Assembly: GCF_028748185.1 (NCBI RefSeq)
Contig: NZ_CP118164.1
Span: forward strand, 5,543,814 to 5,607,813
Direction of reading: 5' to 3'
Length of the DNA stretch: 64,000 bases
Source: Bremerella sp. P1
GTDB lineage: Bacteria; Planctomycetota; Planctomycetia; Pirellulales; Pirellulaceae
The position numbers and the translations under genes were made by a program. The notes below the pieces were generated by a model. That model was given only the letters and a program-made list of their open reading frames with translations. It was not told the DNA's origin and made no database searches. This document shows positions 53,786-62,804 of the stretch, one piece after another. The stretch's first letter is position 1. Each line of letters begins with the position of its first letter.

Positions 53786-54217
53786 CTACTCCGCCTGATT
53801 TAATTCATCAAGAATCGCACTGATCTGTTTCTCAGCAGTATCAAAGTCAAAGTCATCCGATAACTGGATCACCTTCTTCTCTTCATCATCCTGCAGCACA
53901 ATCAACTGCCCCTTCAAATCGGGAATCGCATGCGCGCGGCCATCGAAATAGACTTCCTGTGTTGTGAAGCTCAATTGGGTCTTTGAGTAAATATCGAATT
54001 TCGACGGCCTGATGGTGGCCAACGCGAAGCTGTAGCCGGAGTTTCTTTCGTGGAAAAACTCCAGCATGGCATGATAAGGATCGCCGATCATGCTCTTGTT
54101 GATGTGTTGATATTTCTCGACAAGCGATTGGCGTTTGACGCACGACATGCAGAGCATCGAGATACCGGCGCAAATCAGCAAGGTCCAGCCACGCAATGCA
54201 CGACTCTGGATGTTCAT
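53786..54217 (-). CDS. Putative lipoprotein, hypothetical
   Basis: A 143-residue protein beginning MNIQSRALRG with a hydrophobic core ending LCMSC, a plausible lipobox (MSC) near residue 26, then a soluble alpha/beta domain. A longer start at 54271 has a closer AGG but gives an unusually long signal. No recognised domain. It may be transcribed with the YcxB-like gene. Confidence 0.55.
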   Translation of the reverse strand: MNIQSRALRGWTLLICAGISMLCMSCVKRQSLVEKYQHINKSMIGDPYHAMLEFFHERNSGYSFALATIRPSKFDIYSKTQLSFTTQEVYFDGRAHAIPDLKGQLIVLQDDEEKKVIQLSDDFDFDTAEKQISAILDELNQAE

Positions 54218-54480
54218 GGGGCTCGCTGTGAAAAAGAAGTCGGTCGAAACAATCGTTGCTGTAGGCTTCATGCCCTGGATTCGTCTCAGCATATACCAAG
54301 CCGAGCGTCGTTTCCTTATCTCCCCAGCAGATTGTCATCGTTAAGACTCAATTTGCATACGATCCCTTTTGATCGCTCCACGTTTTCAGGCATAAACCAG
54401 TCGCTGGCAATTGCAGACGCGTCCACGGTTGGGTTATTTTCCGAGACGGTAGTTCTTGGCTGAAATGGATAGAACCTGTA

Positions 54481-56076
54481 ATGCAATCAACACAACCGAT
54501 CGCTTGTAACCATCGCCTGTACGCACTGGCAGTGGTGGCTGCTGTTCTTTTCGCCGGCGTGGCCGCGGCAGAAGAGAAAACCCGCACGTTCGTGAACCCA
54601 GTTTATGCCGGGCAAGACCCTTACATCATGGTGGGGCCGGATGGGGCCTATTATCAGGCTGCCAGTATTCGTGACGATCGTGGCATTCGCGTTTATCGCA
54701 GCGAGTCGCTCACCGATCGCGGGATTCACCGCGACGTTTTCTCTGCTCCGGACGAAGGCCCCTATCGCGCTCAGTGGTGGGCCCCCGAGATCCACTACTT
54801 GGATGGCAGTTGGTACATCTATACCTGTGCCGACGACGGCGACAACGCCAAGCATCGCGTCGTTGTGCTGAAAGCCGACAGCGATGATCCGCTTGGTTCG
54901 TACTCGATCGCTGCGGAACTTGATACGCCTGCCTGGGCGATCGATGCGACCATTGCGACCTTCGGCAACGGCCGGCGCTACTGCATCTGGTCAGGCTGGC
55001 CGGTCGGTACCGATCCTGATTCCACGCAGCACCTGTTCATTTCCGAGATGGAGTCTCCCACAAAGCTCATCGGCGACGTGGTTGACCTTTCGACGAAGAT
55101 GTACCCCTGGGAAACGGCTGGCCGCCCGGCCGGGCTCAATGAAGGCGCCCAGGTGCTGCGCCGCAATGGCAAGACCATGATCATTTACGCTGCCAGCGGA
55201 TCGTGGACGCCTGACTATTGCTTTGGGCTGATGACACTGGAAGGAGATGACCCGCTGGATGCGTCCGCTTGGAAGAAGCAGGACAAACCGTGGTTCTCTC
55301 GGGCGAACGAAGTTTACGGACCTGGACATGGCTGCCTGGTGGCTTCACCCGATGGCACCGAGGACTGGCTGGCGTTTCACAGCTCGATCGATGCGAAGGG
55401 TTCGTGGAACCGCTGCATCAGCTTGAAGAAAGTGACCTGGAATGAAGCTGGCATGCCGGAAGCAGGCCAGCCGGCTGCTTGGGGTGAGCCGCTTTCGCGG
55501 CCTTCAGGCGAGGCCAAACTAAAACAGGGCGTTGCGGTCGACGATGGCTTCGCTTCGCCTGATGCCTGGGAAGAGCTGCACTTCTTCAACGGGCGGACAC
55601 TTCGATTTCGAGACGGAGTTTGCGAGCTTCGTGCAGACGCCGATCGGCGCTTTGGTGATAAGATCTTGCTTCGCGGCTATACATACGACAACTTCGTTTT
55701 GAAAACGCAAATTCAGATCGAACGAGGCAAAGGCGCAGCAGGCGTGATCTTTCGCGTCCAGAACGCAGGCATCGGACGAAACAATTTCCAAGGCTACGTG
55801 GCCAACATCACCACCAGCGGTGACTTGGTTCTGGCGCGATGCGATGGCAACAGGATCACACCTCTGGCCAAAGCGCCAATCGATGTTGCTATGGGCCAGT
55901 GGCATGACCTGAGTGTTGCAGCGGATGGAAGCGAGCTGAAGGTTTACATCACGGACATGAAGAACCCCAAGCTCACCGTCGTTGATAAAACGTTTGCGGC
56001 AGGAAAGCTGGGCGTTCGTGGTGACGACGTACGCGTCGAGTTTCGCCAGCTTTCCATCGAGCCGATAACGCCGTAG
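54481..56076 (+). CDS. Secreted GH43-family glycosidase with C-terminal concanavalin-like domain
   Basis: A 531-residue exported enzyme. The signal peptide cuts after AAA near residue 30. The five-bladed propeller of glycoside hydrolase family 43 shows the catalytic set D46 (AGQDPYIM), D155 (WAIDATIAT) and E221 (LNEGAQVL). From about residue 370 there is a beta-jelly-roll similar to DUF1080/LamG domains (GVIFRVQNAGIGRNNF). Acts on arabinan or xylan side chains in the family; exact substrate not known. The Shine-Dalgarno is weak. Its stop is directly adjacent to the stop of the convergent DinB gene. Confidence 0.88.
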   Translation: MQSTQPIACNHRLYALAVVAAVLFAGVAAAEEKTRTFVNPVYAGQDPYIMVGPDGAYYQAASIRDDRGIRVYRSESLTDRGIHRDVFSAPDEGPYRAQWWAPEIHYLDGSWYIYTCADDGDNAKHRVVVLKADSDDPLGSYSIAAELDTPAWAIDATIATFGNGRRYCIWSGWPVGTDPDSTQHLFISEMESPTKLIGDVVDLSTKMYPWETAGRPAGLNEGAQVLRRNGKTMIIYAASGSWTPDYCFGLMTLEGDDPLDASAWKKQDKPWFSRANEVYGPGHGCLVASPDGTEDWLAFHSSIDAKGSWNRCISLKKVTWNEAGMPEAGQPAAWGEPLSRPSGEAKLKQGVAVDDGFASPDAWEELHFFNGRTLRFRDGVCELRADADRRFGDKILLRGYTYDNFVLKTQIQIERGKGAAGVIFRVQNAGIGRNNFQGYVANITTSGDLVLARCDGNRITPLAKAPIDVAMGQWHDLSVAADGSELKVYITDMKNPKLTVVDKTFAAGKLGVRGDDVRVEFRQLSIEPITP

Positions 56077-56565
56077 TTAGAACAGCGGAGCGAAGCCTGC
56101 TTCGCGGCGGCAACTCGATAGCTGAGCCAGGTGAAAGCCGAAGTGGTTGGTTAGCAGCAGCGTGATGACATCCCCGACGTTTTGAATCGGCGAGCCATCG
56201 AAAAGGCCGATACCATGCGGTTGGGCAAGAAGCTCAGGCGTTGCGTCTTCGAGAGCCATCTTCTGCAACTGCGTATAAGCACTGGTGACGGCATCGATCA
56301 GTGTTTGCTTCGTGAGCCCTGTCTCGACCGGGACTTCGCCGGAGCTGCCGGGTGCGAACAGCGGCATCCAATCGGGGTGCGTTAGTGATCCGCCCAGTGC
56401 TTGCACACCCATCTCGCCAGTCAGTGCCAAGTGCCCCATCACCCACACTGGTAAATGCTGGTGACCGGCTGCCGGCTGGTAGAGGGCCGCATCGGGAACG
56501 TCAGCCGCAATCTTCTGAAAACCGGCGAGTTGGAATTGATTGATAGCAACGGCGCTGGTCAGCAT
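56077..56565 (-). CDS. DinB family protein
   Basis: A 162-residue four-helix protein of the DinB/YfiT superfamily. Metal-binding His residues fit the pattern: VWVMGHLALTGE near residue 45 and TNHFGFHLAQL near residue 140. Likely a metal-dependent thiol transferase or similar; no pathway is suggested by neighbours. It is convergent with the GH43 gene without any spacer. Confidence 0.8.
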   Translation of the reverse strand: MLTSAVAINQFQLAGFQKIAADVPDAALYQPAAGHQHLPVWVMGHLALTGEMGVQALGGSLTHPDWMPLFAPGSSGEVPVETGLTKQTLIDAVTSAYTQLQKMALEDATPELLAQPHGIGLFDGSPIQNVGDVITLLLTNHFGFHLAQLSSCRREAGFAPLF

Positions 56566-56744
56566 GGGTGGTCTCCGCGTGATGTGGGATGTTGTGGAGC
56601 CGAGCAGGTAGCCTGGCGTTGGGCACTAAGATGACACATTGCCGAGAAGGTTACGACATTTTTATTCGCGGCTCACCGTTGTCAGGGCTATCTTTAAGGC
56701 AAGTCTCACCAGCGACATTATCGCGAATCGGCATGGGAGCATCG

Positions 56745-58271
56745 ATGGCCACTTATCGTTCGCTGCAACAATTACTTAGTTCGGCACTGGAAGCCTCGTC
56801 GGGAAAGGTAGCTCTGAGGTCGCGCGAGCGTGAGCTGAGCTACGCGGAACTAGATCACGGCATTCAAATGGTTGCGGCAGGGCTTCACGCGCTGGGGATC
56901 ACCAAGGGGGATCGTGTGGCCTGGTATCTGCCCAATTGTGTTGAGGCGGTGTTCGTCACCATGGCCTGCTATCGCATCGGAGCGATCGCGGTACCGCTCA
57001 ATTATCGTTACGTGGCCGAGGAAGTCGAAGATGTCGTTGCCCGCACCCAGGCCAGACTGCTGGTTTATGCCGGGGAAAAGGCCGACACGGTGGCGCCCGT
57101 CATTCAGGCAAAAGACATTGTATCGGTGGTCGTGGGGGATGAAGCCGAACGGTCCAGGGCGTTTGCCTCGCTGCTTACCGCCGGTACGATTGCCGAGCCT
57201 ACGCCTGTGGCCGCGGACGATCCCGCGCTGATCCTGTTTACTTCGGGCAGTACCGGGCATCCCAAGGGAGTCATGCATTCGCACGAAGGGGTCTATAGCG
57301 CGATTGATCAATCACGAAAGCTATTCGACTTTCAAGCAAAGGATGTTGTTCTGGTCGGCAAGTCGATCAGTCACGCTGGTGGCTTGCAAACGCAGATGCT
57401 GCCTGCCCTGTTAGCCGGTAGCAAGGTGCTTCTCGAAATGAAGCCGACGCCTGCCCGAGCAGTCGAGGCGATCACCAAGTACGGCGTAACCGAGTACGGT
57501 CTACTTGCCAGTGACCTACTCGATTTCATTGAGTACCTGGAACAAGAGCAGCACAGGTTGCCCACCTTGAACAACGCTATTGGCTCTGGCGATAGCGTGC
57601 CGGCCGACCTGCATCATCGCTTTCGTGACCTTTTGGGGTGGGAAGTGATGGAAGGGGCTGGCATGACTGAAGTGGGTTGCTACTACTCTGCCAATCCTCG
57701 TTACGGAACCCGCAAGTGGGGATCGCTTGGTGTTCCCACACCAGGAACCCAGTTGCGGATTGTTAACGAAGATGGCACTGACTGCGAAGCTGGGCAACAC
57801 GGCGAGATCGTCCTGAAGATGAAGTCGGCCACCATCGGGTATTGGAACGATGACAACGCAACGCACGCACTCTTTCGCGACGGCTGGCTGCATACCGGCG
57901 ATCTGGGCTATGAAGATGCGGAAGGGTATGTGTGGTTTGTGGGCCGCAAGAAGTTGATGATCATCCGTCGCGGATCGAACATCGCACCTGCCGAAGTCGA
58001 GAACGTCCTCGACGAGCACCCGCTGGTGCATGCTTCGATTGTGGTCGGCGTGCGTGATCCGCACGACGGTCAAGTTCCGGTTGCCTGCGTTGCTTTAGCC
58101 GAAGGAGCCGGTGCTGATTCGGAAGCAGCGATTCGAGATTTCGTGCGGCAACATCTTGCTGCCTACAAGAACCCGGTCCACTACCTCTTTCTTGACGCAT
58201 TGCCGCGAACGGGGACCGGTAAGTTTGATCGGCATACGCTGATGGAACGTGCCGAACGAACGTTTGGCTAG
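56745..58271 (+). CDS. AMP-binding enzyme (acyl-CoA synthetase-like)
   Basis: A 508-residue adenylate-forming enzyme. The phosphate-binding loop FTSGSTGHPKGV is intact, as are EGAGMTEVG (A5-type), the WLHTGDLGYEDAEGYVWFVGR motif and the catalytic Lys region RTGTGKFDR at the C-terminus. This matches acyl-CoA synthetases class I. ATG 56745 is chosen because GGGAG lies 5 nt upstream; the open frame extends back to 56589 without domain content. Substrate (fatty, aryl or other acid) unknown. Confidence 0.9.
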   Translation: MATYRSLQQLLSSALEASSGKVALRSRERELSYAELDHGIQMVAAGLHALGITKGDRVAWYLPNCVEAVFVTMACYRIGAIAVPLNYRYVAEEVEDVVARTQARLLVYAGEKADTVAPVIQAKDIVSVVVGDEAERSRAFASLLTAGTIAEPTPVAADDPALILFTSGSTGHPKGVMHSHEGVYSAIDQSRKLFDFQAKDVVLVGKSISHAGGLQTQMLPALLAGSKVLLEMKPTPARAVEAITKYGVTEYGLLASDLLDFIEYLEQEQHRLPTLNNAIGSGDSVPADLHHRFRDLLGWEVMEGAGMTEVGCYYSANPRYGTRKWGSLGVPTPGTQLRIVNEDGTDCEAGQHGEIVLKMKSATIGYWNDDNATHALFRDGWLHTGDLGYEDAEGYVWFVGRKKLMIIRRGSNIAPAEVENVLDEHPLVHASIVVGVRDPHDGQVPVACVALAEGAGADSEAAIRDFVRQHLAAYKNPVHYLFLDALPRTGTGKFDRHTLMERAERTFG

Positions 58272-58732
58272 GCCGCTACGTGTCTGTAGCTGTATTAGAG
58301 ATGCTGTGCTTGTGGGTGGATGCTGTATAGCCTTGTGGGGTTGCATTCGATTGAGTTGTTTTCCTGTTCCATTAGGGTGGTGTATGGGCATTCGAGAAAA
58401 TGTCCAGTGTGCAAGTGGTGATTTTATATCACCCTGAGAATAGGGAATAAAATGGCCCAGCAACTGCGAAACAACTCTTAATAGCCCGTAGCGGCAGCGT
58501 TAGGTCCATTGAGATTTATTTGCGCTATTGTTAGAATAATTTCGTTGCTCTTCTTTCCTTTTCGTCGGTGTATAGCACGATTCTGGCGTGCTTCGTCTTG
58601 AGTTGTATTAGTAGCTTTGATGAAGCAGTTCCCTCTCCCAGCCTTTTCCGTCTGTCGCTTGCGAATCATACATTCCTATCCTGCTCGGTTATGCCCCACT
58701 GCTCATGACCGGCCAACCATCGAGGTATCTTT
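58272..58732. other. Gene-free region before DUF1559 pair 3
   Basis: No gene. A small hairpin GGTGAT-TTTAT-ATCACC is at 58417-58433, and an AT-rich zone around 58500-58550 might hold a promoter. GAGGT at 58721-58725 is the ribosome binding site for the DUF1559 gene. Confidence 0.5.
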
Positions 58733-59701
58733 ATGAACAGAAAACGTGGCTTTACGCTGGTGGAATTGCTGGTGGTCATTGCGATCATTGGCGTTCTCAT
58801 CGCGTTGCTGTTGCCTGCCGTTCAACAGGCCCGAGAAGCTGCTCGCCGCATGAGCTGCTCGAACAATATGAAGCAGACCGGCTTGGCGCTTCATAACTAT
58901 CACGACACCTATCGTGTCTTGCCTCCGCAAGCCGCCAAGGGTGGTCACAGTGCGAACTGGTGGGTGTTTCTGTTGCCGTTCTGCGAGCAGGGAAATGCTT
59001 ACGATCGCTTGTTAGTTGATGGCGGTGGTTTTTGGATGGGTTCGACCTCGACCGCGGCTTTAAACAACAAAGACGTCTTGGATGGTTTTGCACCTGATTA
59101 CATGGTTTGTCCTTCCTCGCCGATGCCTACGTTCCTGAACAAGGCCAACTCGAATGGGGCGACCGACCAGATCGAACCTTCTTACGTGGCCATTGCCGGA
59201 TCGAACAATCACTCGTCGACCGACAACTCGACTAATGGTGGCAACTCGCCGATCTCGGGCGGTGGCATGATCATTCGCGTTCGAGCACTCAATATGTCGG
59301 CATGCACCGATGGAACGTCGAACACGATCATCGTTGGCGAACAAGGCGACTACGTGGTTAACTCGAGTGGCACGAAGTACGACACCCGTGCTTCGCACAA
59401 CGATGGTGGCTGGCAAGGCACCAACGGTCTCCAGGAAGTGAAAGGCAACGGCAGTGTCGTCGATCCGGCCAATCGTTGCTGGAACGAAACGACCATCATC
59501 GGCGGCCTGGGAGTCCGGATCTATGACGGAACGACCATGGGGATCAACAAATGCAATACGCCGATCATCTCGGCACATCCCGGCGGTGTCATGGCTCTGG
59601 GGCTGGACGGCCACGTGAACTTCCTTGCGGAAACGATCGATGTCCAAACTTGGAAAAACATGGTGGATCGCGATGACGGCAATGTTATCTCGCTGCCTTA
59701 A
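58733..59701 (+). CDS. DUF1559 prepilin-type protein (pair 3)
   Basis: A 322-residue DUF1559 protein. It begins [17 protein letters not shown], has [18 protein letters not shown] and ends with HPGGVMALGLDGHVNF. GAGGT is 7 nt before the ATG. A strong hairpin terminator follows it, but the lipoprotein gene lies just beyond, so the two are either partly read through or separately expressed. Confidence 0.94.
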   Translation: MNRKRGFTLVELLVVIAIIGVLIALLLPAVQQAREAARRMSCSNNMKQTGLALHNYHDTYRVLPPQAAKGGHSANWWVFLLPFCEQGNAYDRLLVDGGGFWMGSTSTAALNNKDVLDGFAPDYMVCPSSPMPTFLNKANSNGATDQIEPSYVAIAGSNNHSSTDNSTNGGNSPISGGGMIIRVRALNMSACTDGTSNTIIVGEQGDYVVNSSGTKYDTRASHNDGGWQGTNGLQEVKGNGSVVDPANRCWNETTIIGGLGVRIYDGTTMGINKCNTPIISAHPGGVMALGLDGHVNFLAETIDVQTWKNMVDRDDGNVISLP

Positions 59702-59723
59702 TTCCAATTCCTCGTGAAACTCC

Positions 59724-59770
59724 AGTAAAGCCGCCGCCGGCACCCATTCAGGCGGCGGCTTTTACTTTTT
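59724..59770 (+). terminator. Rho-independent terminator after DUF1559 pair 3
   Basis: A 12-bp GC-rich stem AAAGCCGCCGCC/GGCGGCGGCTTT with a 12-nt loop, then TTACTTTTT. It sits between the DUF1559 gene and its lipoprotein, so termination is probably partial or the lipoprotein has its own promoter. Confidence 0.85.
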
Positions 59771-59805
59771 CATGCTGCAAACACCTCTGTCAGGATTAAT
59801 GAGCC

Positions 59806-60219
59806 ATGAATTCGTCTTTGAAGCTATCATTCGCCGTTGTCTTGGGTTTGGCGCTCTTCGGATGCAACAAGAATGAAGACTTGGGAACCATCCATGGAAC
59901 CGTCACTTACGATGGCGCCCCGGTTACCGAAGGGACTATCTCTTTTCGTGGGGAAGAAAGCGGGCTGAGCGTCAGTGACGAACTTGACGCGGAAGGGAAG
60001 TTTGAAGTGACCGCCGCTGGTGGAATTCCGCCAGGAACGTACAAGGCGTTTATCGTGCCGCCGGAAGTAGAGGTTTCGATTGGTCCGGATGTCGCTCCGG
60101 TTCTCAAACCGAAGGACATGCCCAACGTTCCCAAGGAGTATCGCAGCATTCGTACGACGCCACTGACGGCGGAAGTATCGATCGGCGATAACGAAGTCAA
60201 CTTCGAGCTCAAGAAGTAA
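59806..60219 (+). CDS. Small carboxypeptidase-regulatory-like lipoprotein (pair 3)
   Basis: A 137-residue lipoprotein with lipobox LFGC near residue 20 and a beta-sandwich starting IHGTVTYDGAPVTEGTIS. It is downstream of the DUF1559 gene like pairs 1 and 2, but here with a terminator in between. AGGA lies 11 nt before the ATG. Confidence 0.85.
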   Translation: MNSSLKLSFAVVLGLALFGCNKNEDLGTIHGTVTYDGAPVTEGTISFRGEESGLSVSDELDAEGKFEVTAAGGIPPGTYKAFIVPPEVEVSIGPDVAPVLKPKDMPNVPKEYRSIRTTPLTAEVSIGDNEVNFELKK

Positions 60220-60252
60220 CTTGGTCTGTCTACCAGACCACCGCCCACATCC

Positions 60253-60281
60253 TACGATGCATCAATCACCGATGCATCGTA
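60253..60281. other. Perfect 11-bp hairpin between convergent genes
   Basis: TACGATGCATC and GATGCATCGTA pair perfectly around AATCACC. There is no T-run on either strand, so it is a possible factor-independent mRNA end or a processing site rather than a classical terminator. Confidence 0.55.
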
Positions 60282-61424
60282 TTAAAAGACAAATGAAAGT
60301 AGCAGCACGGCCACGAGGAACAGGGGATAGACGGCACGCGACCAGGCCTGTAAACGCTCAGCAACTTTTTTGCGATCATGATTGAGAAGGTAGTTGTCGG
60401 CTACGGTATGAAGCAGGCCGAGAAACACGATCATGGTCGACAGAAGAATGAATCGATCCATCCGCGTTACGTACGATACCCGCGGTAAGAGCATCGTGAT
60501 CGCAAACATGTACGCCACGAGGGTTAGGAACGCGGAGGTCGAAATACCGATGTTGGTGCCGGCTTGATCCAGTGATATCCAGCGTGGAAGCCAGGACATG
60601 ATGACGATCAGACAGAGTGGGATGATCACCTTCAGCAGGTAGTACATCGTCAGCCGAACGACTTCGATCTTGAGTTCGTACCCGGCAACGCCTTGGTCCA
60701 GTGCACCTGGCGTATATGGCTTCGGTGATGCCTCGAAAGAATCGACCTTGAAATCAGGGAGCGAGAACTGTTCGGCAATCGCAGAATCGGCACCTGAATC
60801 AAATGTATAGGGCACAATCGCGACGTCTTCTTCCGAGAGGCCTGCGGCAGCCAAATGAATGGAAAGCACCTGCCGATCAAAGGGGAAATCCTGTAGCTTC
60901 AGCGGCTGTGAGAAACGCCCCCAAACCTTTTGACGAAGGGTTACCGTTCCGTCCGGTTGGATTTCAGCCGAGTCAGGATACGACTTCCAGGCCATCTGTT
61001 GGCCGACGATTGTCAGCCGGGGATTCCACACTTCGGTCAGGGAACAAACTCTCGGGCCGGGGCCAGGGTGCTCCAAAAATGGATTCTGCCACTGCGCAAT
61101 GTAGTAGACGCTGGCGGCAAAGTTCTGATCGGCCGAGTTCACCTCATCGACGTCGATCACGAACACACCGACCTTTACCTCGGTTGGTTCGCCCCACACT
61201 GTGGGCCGAGATAGTTCCGGGGGTGGTGCTTGAACCGGGGCCACTGGCGTATCTTGATTAACCGCCGCCCCTTGGTCGCTCGGAGCTGTGACCGAGGTTG
61301 CCGTTTGGTCTGGGCTGGGTGGGGATAAAGCATCCTGGGCTGCCGCTATCGAACCAAGGCAAAGTGAGGCAAATACGCCAAGTATCAGCCGCACGTGAAA
61401 CGACCCATGCCATGCCGAGAACAT
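60282..61424 (-). CDS. ELIC-like pentameric ligand-gated ion channel
   Basis: A 380-residue channel subunit of the Cys-loop / pLGIC superfamily. It has a signal peptide (cut about residue 29, after AAA) and a Pro/Gln-rich stretch. The beta-sandwich ligand-binding domain (about 80-255) contains the signature QDFPFDRQ (179-185), without Cys-loop cysteines as in bacterial homologues. The transmembrane helices are M1 (about 260-281, containing Pro), M2 (about 295-313, with [19 protein letters not shown], very like ELIC), M3 (about 322-342) and M4 (about 362-380). GAGGT is 8 nt before the ATG. Ion selectivity cannot be read directly; the ligand is unknown. Confidence 0.92.
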   Translation of the reverse strand: MFSAWHGSFHVRLILGVFASLCLGSIAAAQDALSPPSPDQTATSVTAPSDQGAAVNQDTPVAPVQAPPPELSRPTVWGEPTEVKVGVFVIDVDEVNSADQNFAASVYYIAQWQNPFLEHPGPGPRVCSLTEVWNPRLTIVGQQMAWKSYPDSAEIQPDGTVTLRQKVWGRFSQPLKLQDFPFDRQVLSIHLAAAGLSEEDVAIVPYTFDSGADSAIAEQFSLPDFKVDSFEASPKPYTPGALDQGVAGYELKIEVVRLTMYYLLKVIIPLCLIVIMSWLPRWISLDQAGTNIGISTSAFLTLVAYMFAITMLLPRVSYVTRMDRFILLSTMIVFLGLLHTVADNYLLNHDRKKVAERLQAWSRAVYPLFLVAVLLLSFVF

Positions 61425-61747
61425 TGGTTGGACCTCGCGTTAGAATCCGAGCTTGGAGACCTCCTGCGGGCGGGCACTAAGGTGACTCAACGTGCCCAGA
61501 CGAATGCAACCTTGCTACTCGTATTCTATTTTATGGATGTGACCCTAACTATTTAAATCTTGAGATTTCGATGGGGAACAGGGGGTTAGCCGCCGTCACT
61601 TTCGTGAAAGAGTCACTCCTTTTTCTAGATCGCCAAATCGGCAAACACTTCGCCGCCCGATGTCGCCGACCGTTGATGATTCTGCCATGGGCGGTTAAAA
61701 CCATGGATTCGATCTGGAAGACTGGAATCGCTATAGCAGCAGGCAGA
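61425..61747. other. Divergent intergenic region between pLGIC and truB
   Basis: No separate gene. The truB frame is open from about 61571 but has no domain before 61748. Must contain promoters for both genes; an AT-rich stretch around 61520-61560 is a candidate zone. Confidence 0.4.
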
Positions 61748-62626
61748 ATGCACGGAATTCTGAATCTCAATAAACCGGCCGGCAAGACATCACGTGATGT
61801 GGTTAACATCATCCAGCGATTGGTGCGCCCAGCCAAGACAGGGCACGCCGGCACGTTGGATCCGCTGGCGACCGGAGTGCTGGTTTGTCCGGTGGGTCAC
61901 GGTACGAAGCTGATCGAGTTCATTCAGCGAATGCCCAAGACGTACGAGGTGTGCTTTCTGCTGGGACGGCAAAGCGATACCGAGGATATCGAAGGCGATG
62001 TGCAGCTGCTCGACGATCCTCCTCAGCCCTCACGCGACCAGGTCGAAGCCGTGCTGCCCATGTATCTGGGAACAATTCAGCAAGTGCCCCCGGCCTTCTC
62101 GGCGTTGAAAGTCGCGGGCAAGAGGGCCTACGATTTGGCTCGCCAGGGAAAGGAAGTGGAACTGGCCAGCCGCGAGATCGAAGTCTACGCGATCGAGATC
62201 CTGGCGTACGACTATCCGGAACTCCGGATGCGTATCAAGTGCGGCAGTGGTACGTATATTCGTTCGTTGGGACGCGACATCGCGCGAGACCTGAGGACCG
62301 AGGCGATCATGTCCGAGCTAGTCCGCACGGCGATCGGCAGTTTTGAAATCGCGGACGCCTTTCAGCCAGACGATCAGTTAAGTCGCGGGAAGTTGGCCGC
62401 TTCGCTGCAGCCAACCTCGTTGGCGGTCTCGCAACTGCCCCACGCAACGGTGAGCCAGGAAGAGATCCTCCGGCTGGCCCAGGGGAAGTTGATCGAAGTC
62501 TCGGTGCCTGCGGCTGCAGAGGAAGTCGCCGCGATGACCACCGCTGGCGAACTGGTCGCGGTGCTTGTGCCTGGCAAAGAGGGCGGGTGGCGGACGATTC
62601 GCAACTTTGCCAACGACTACCTGTAA
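61748..62626 (+). CDS. truB: tRNA pseudouridine55 synthase TruB
   Basis: A 292-residue pseudouridine synthase acting on U55 in the T loop of tRNAs. The catalytic motif GHAGTLDPLATGVL (D38) is at the expected place, with QVPPAFSALKVAGKRAYDLAR and the GTYIRSLGRDIA motif downstream. ATG at 61748 gives the family length and N-terminus (MHGILNLNKPAGKTS); AGG lies 5 nt before it. The upstream open frame lacks homology. The ftsK-like gene follows. Confidence 0.95.
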   Translation: MHGILNLNKPAGKTSRDVVNIIQRLVRPAKTGHAGTLDPLATGVLVCPVGHGTKLIEFIQRMPKTYEVCFLLGRQSDTEDIEGDVQLLDDPPQPSRDQVEAVLPMYLGTIQQVPPAFSALKVAGKRAYDLARQGKEVELASREIEVYAIEILAYDYPELRMRIKCGSGTYIRSLGRDIARDLRTEAIMSELVRTAIGSFEIADAFQPDDQLSRGKLAASLQPTSLAVSQLPHATVSQEEILRLAQGKLIEVSVPAAAEEVAAMTTAGELVAVLVPGKEGGWRTIRNFANDYL

Positions 62627-62804
62627 CGACTGTATCGAAAGTGCGGCACGTTTCGGATCTGAGCGTTAGCGAATCGCGCTTATGGCCGAAAAACGAACTG
62701 CGGCCTCATCGCTAGCAGTGCCGAAGGAGGAAAGTGGAGCGCTGTAACGCGAGTGTGAGCTCGGGTCAGTTGCTATCGATCTCCCCAGTTTCCCGGCACC
62801 GTGC

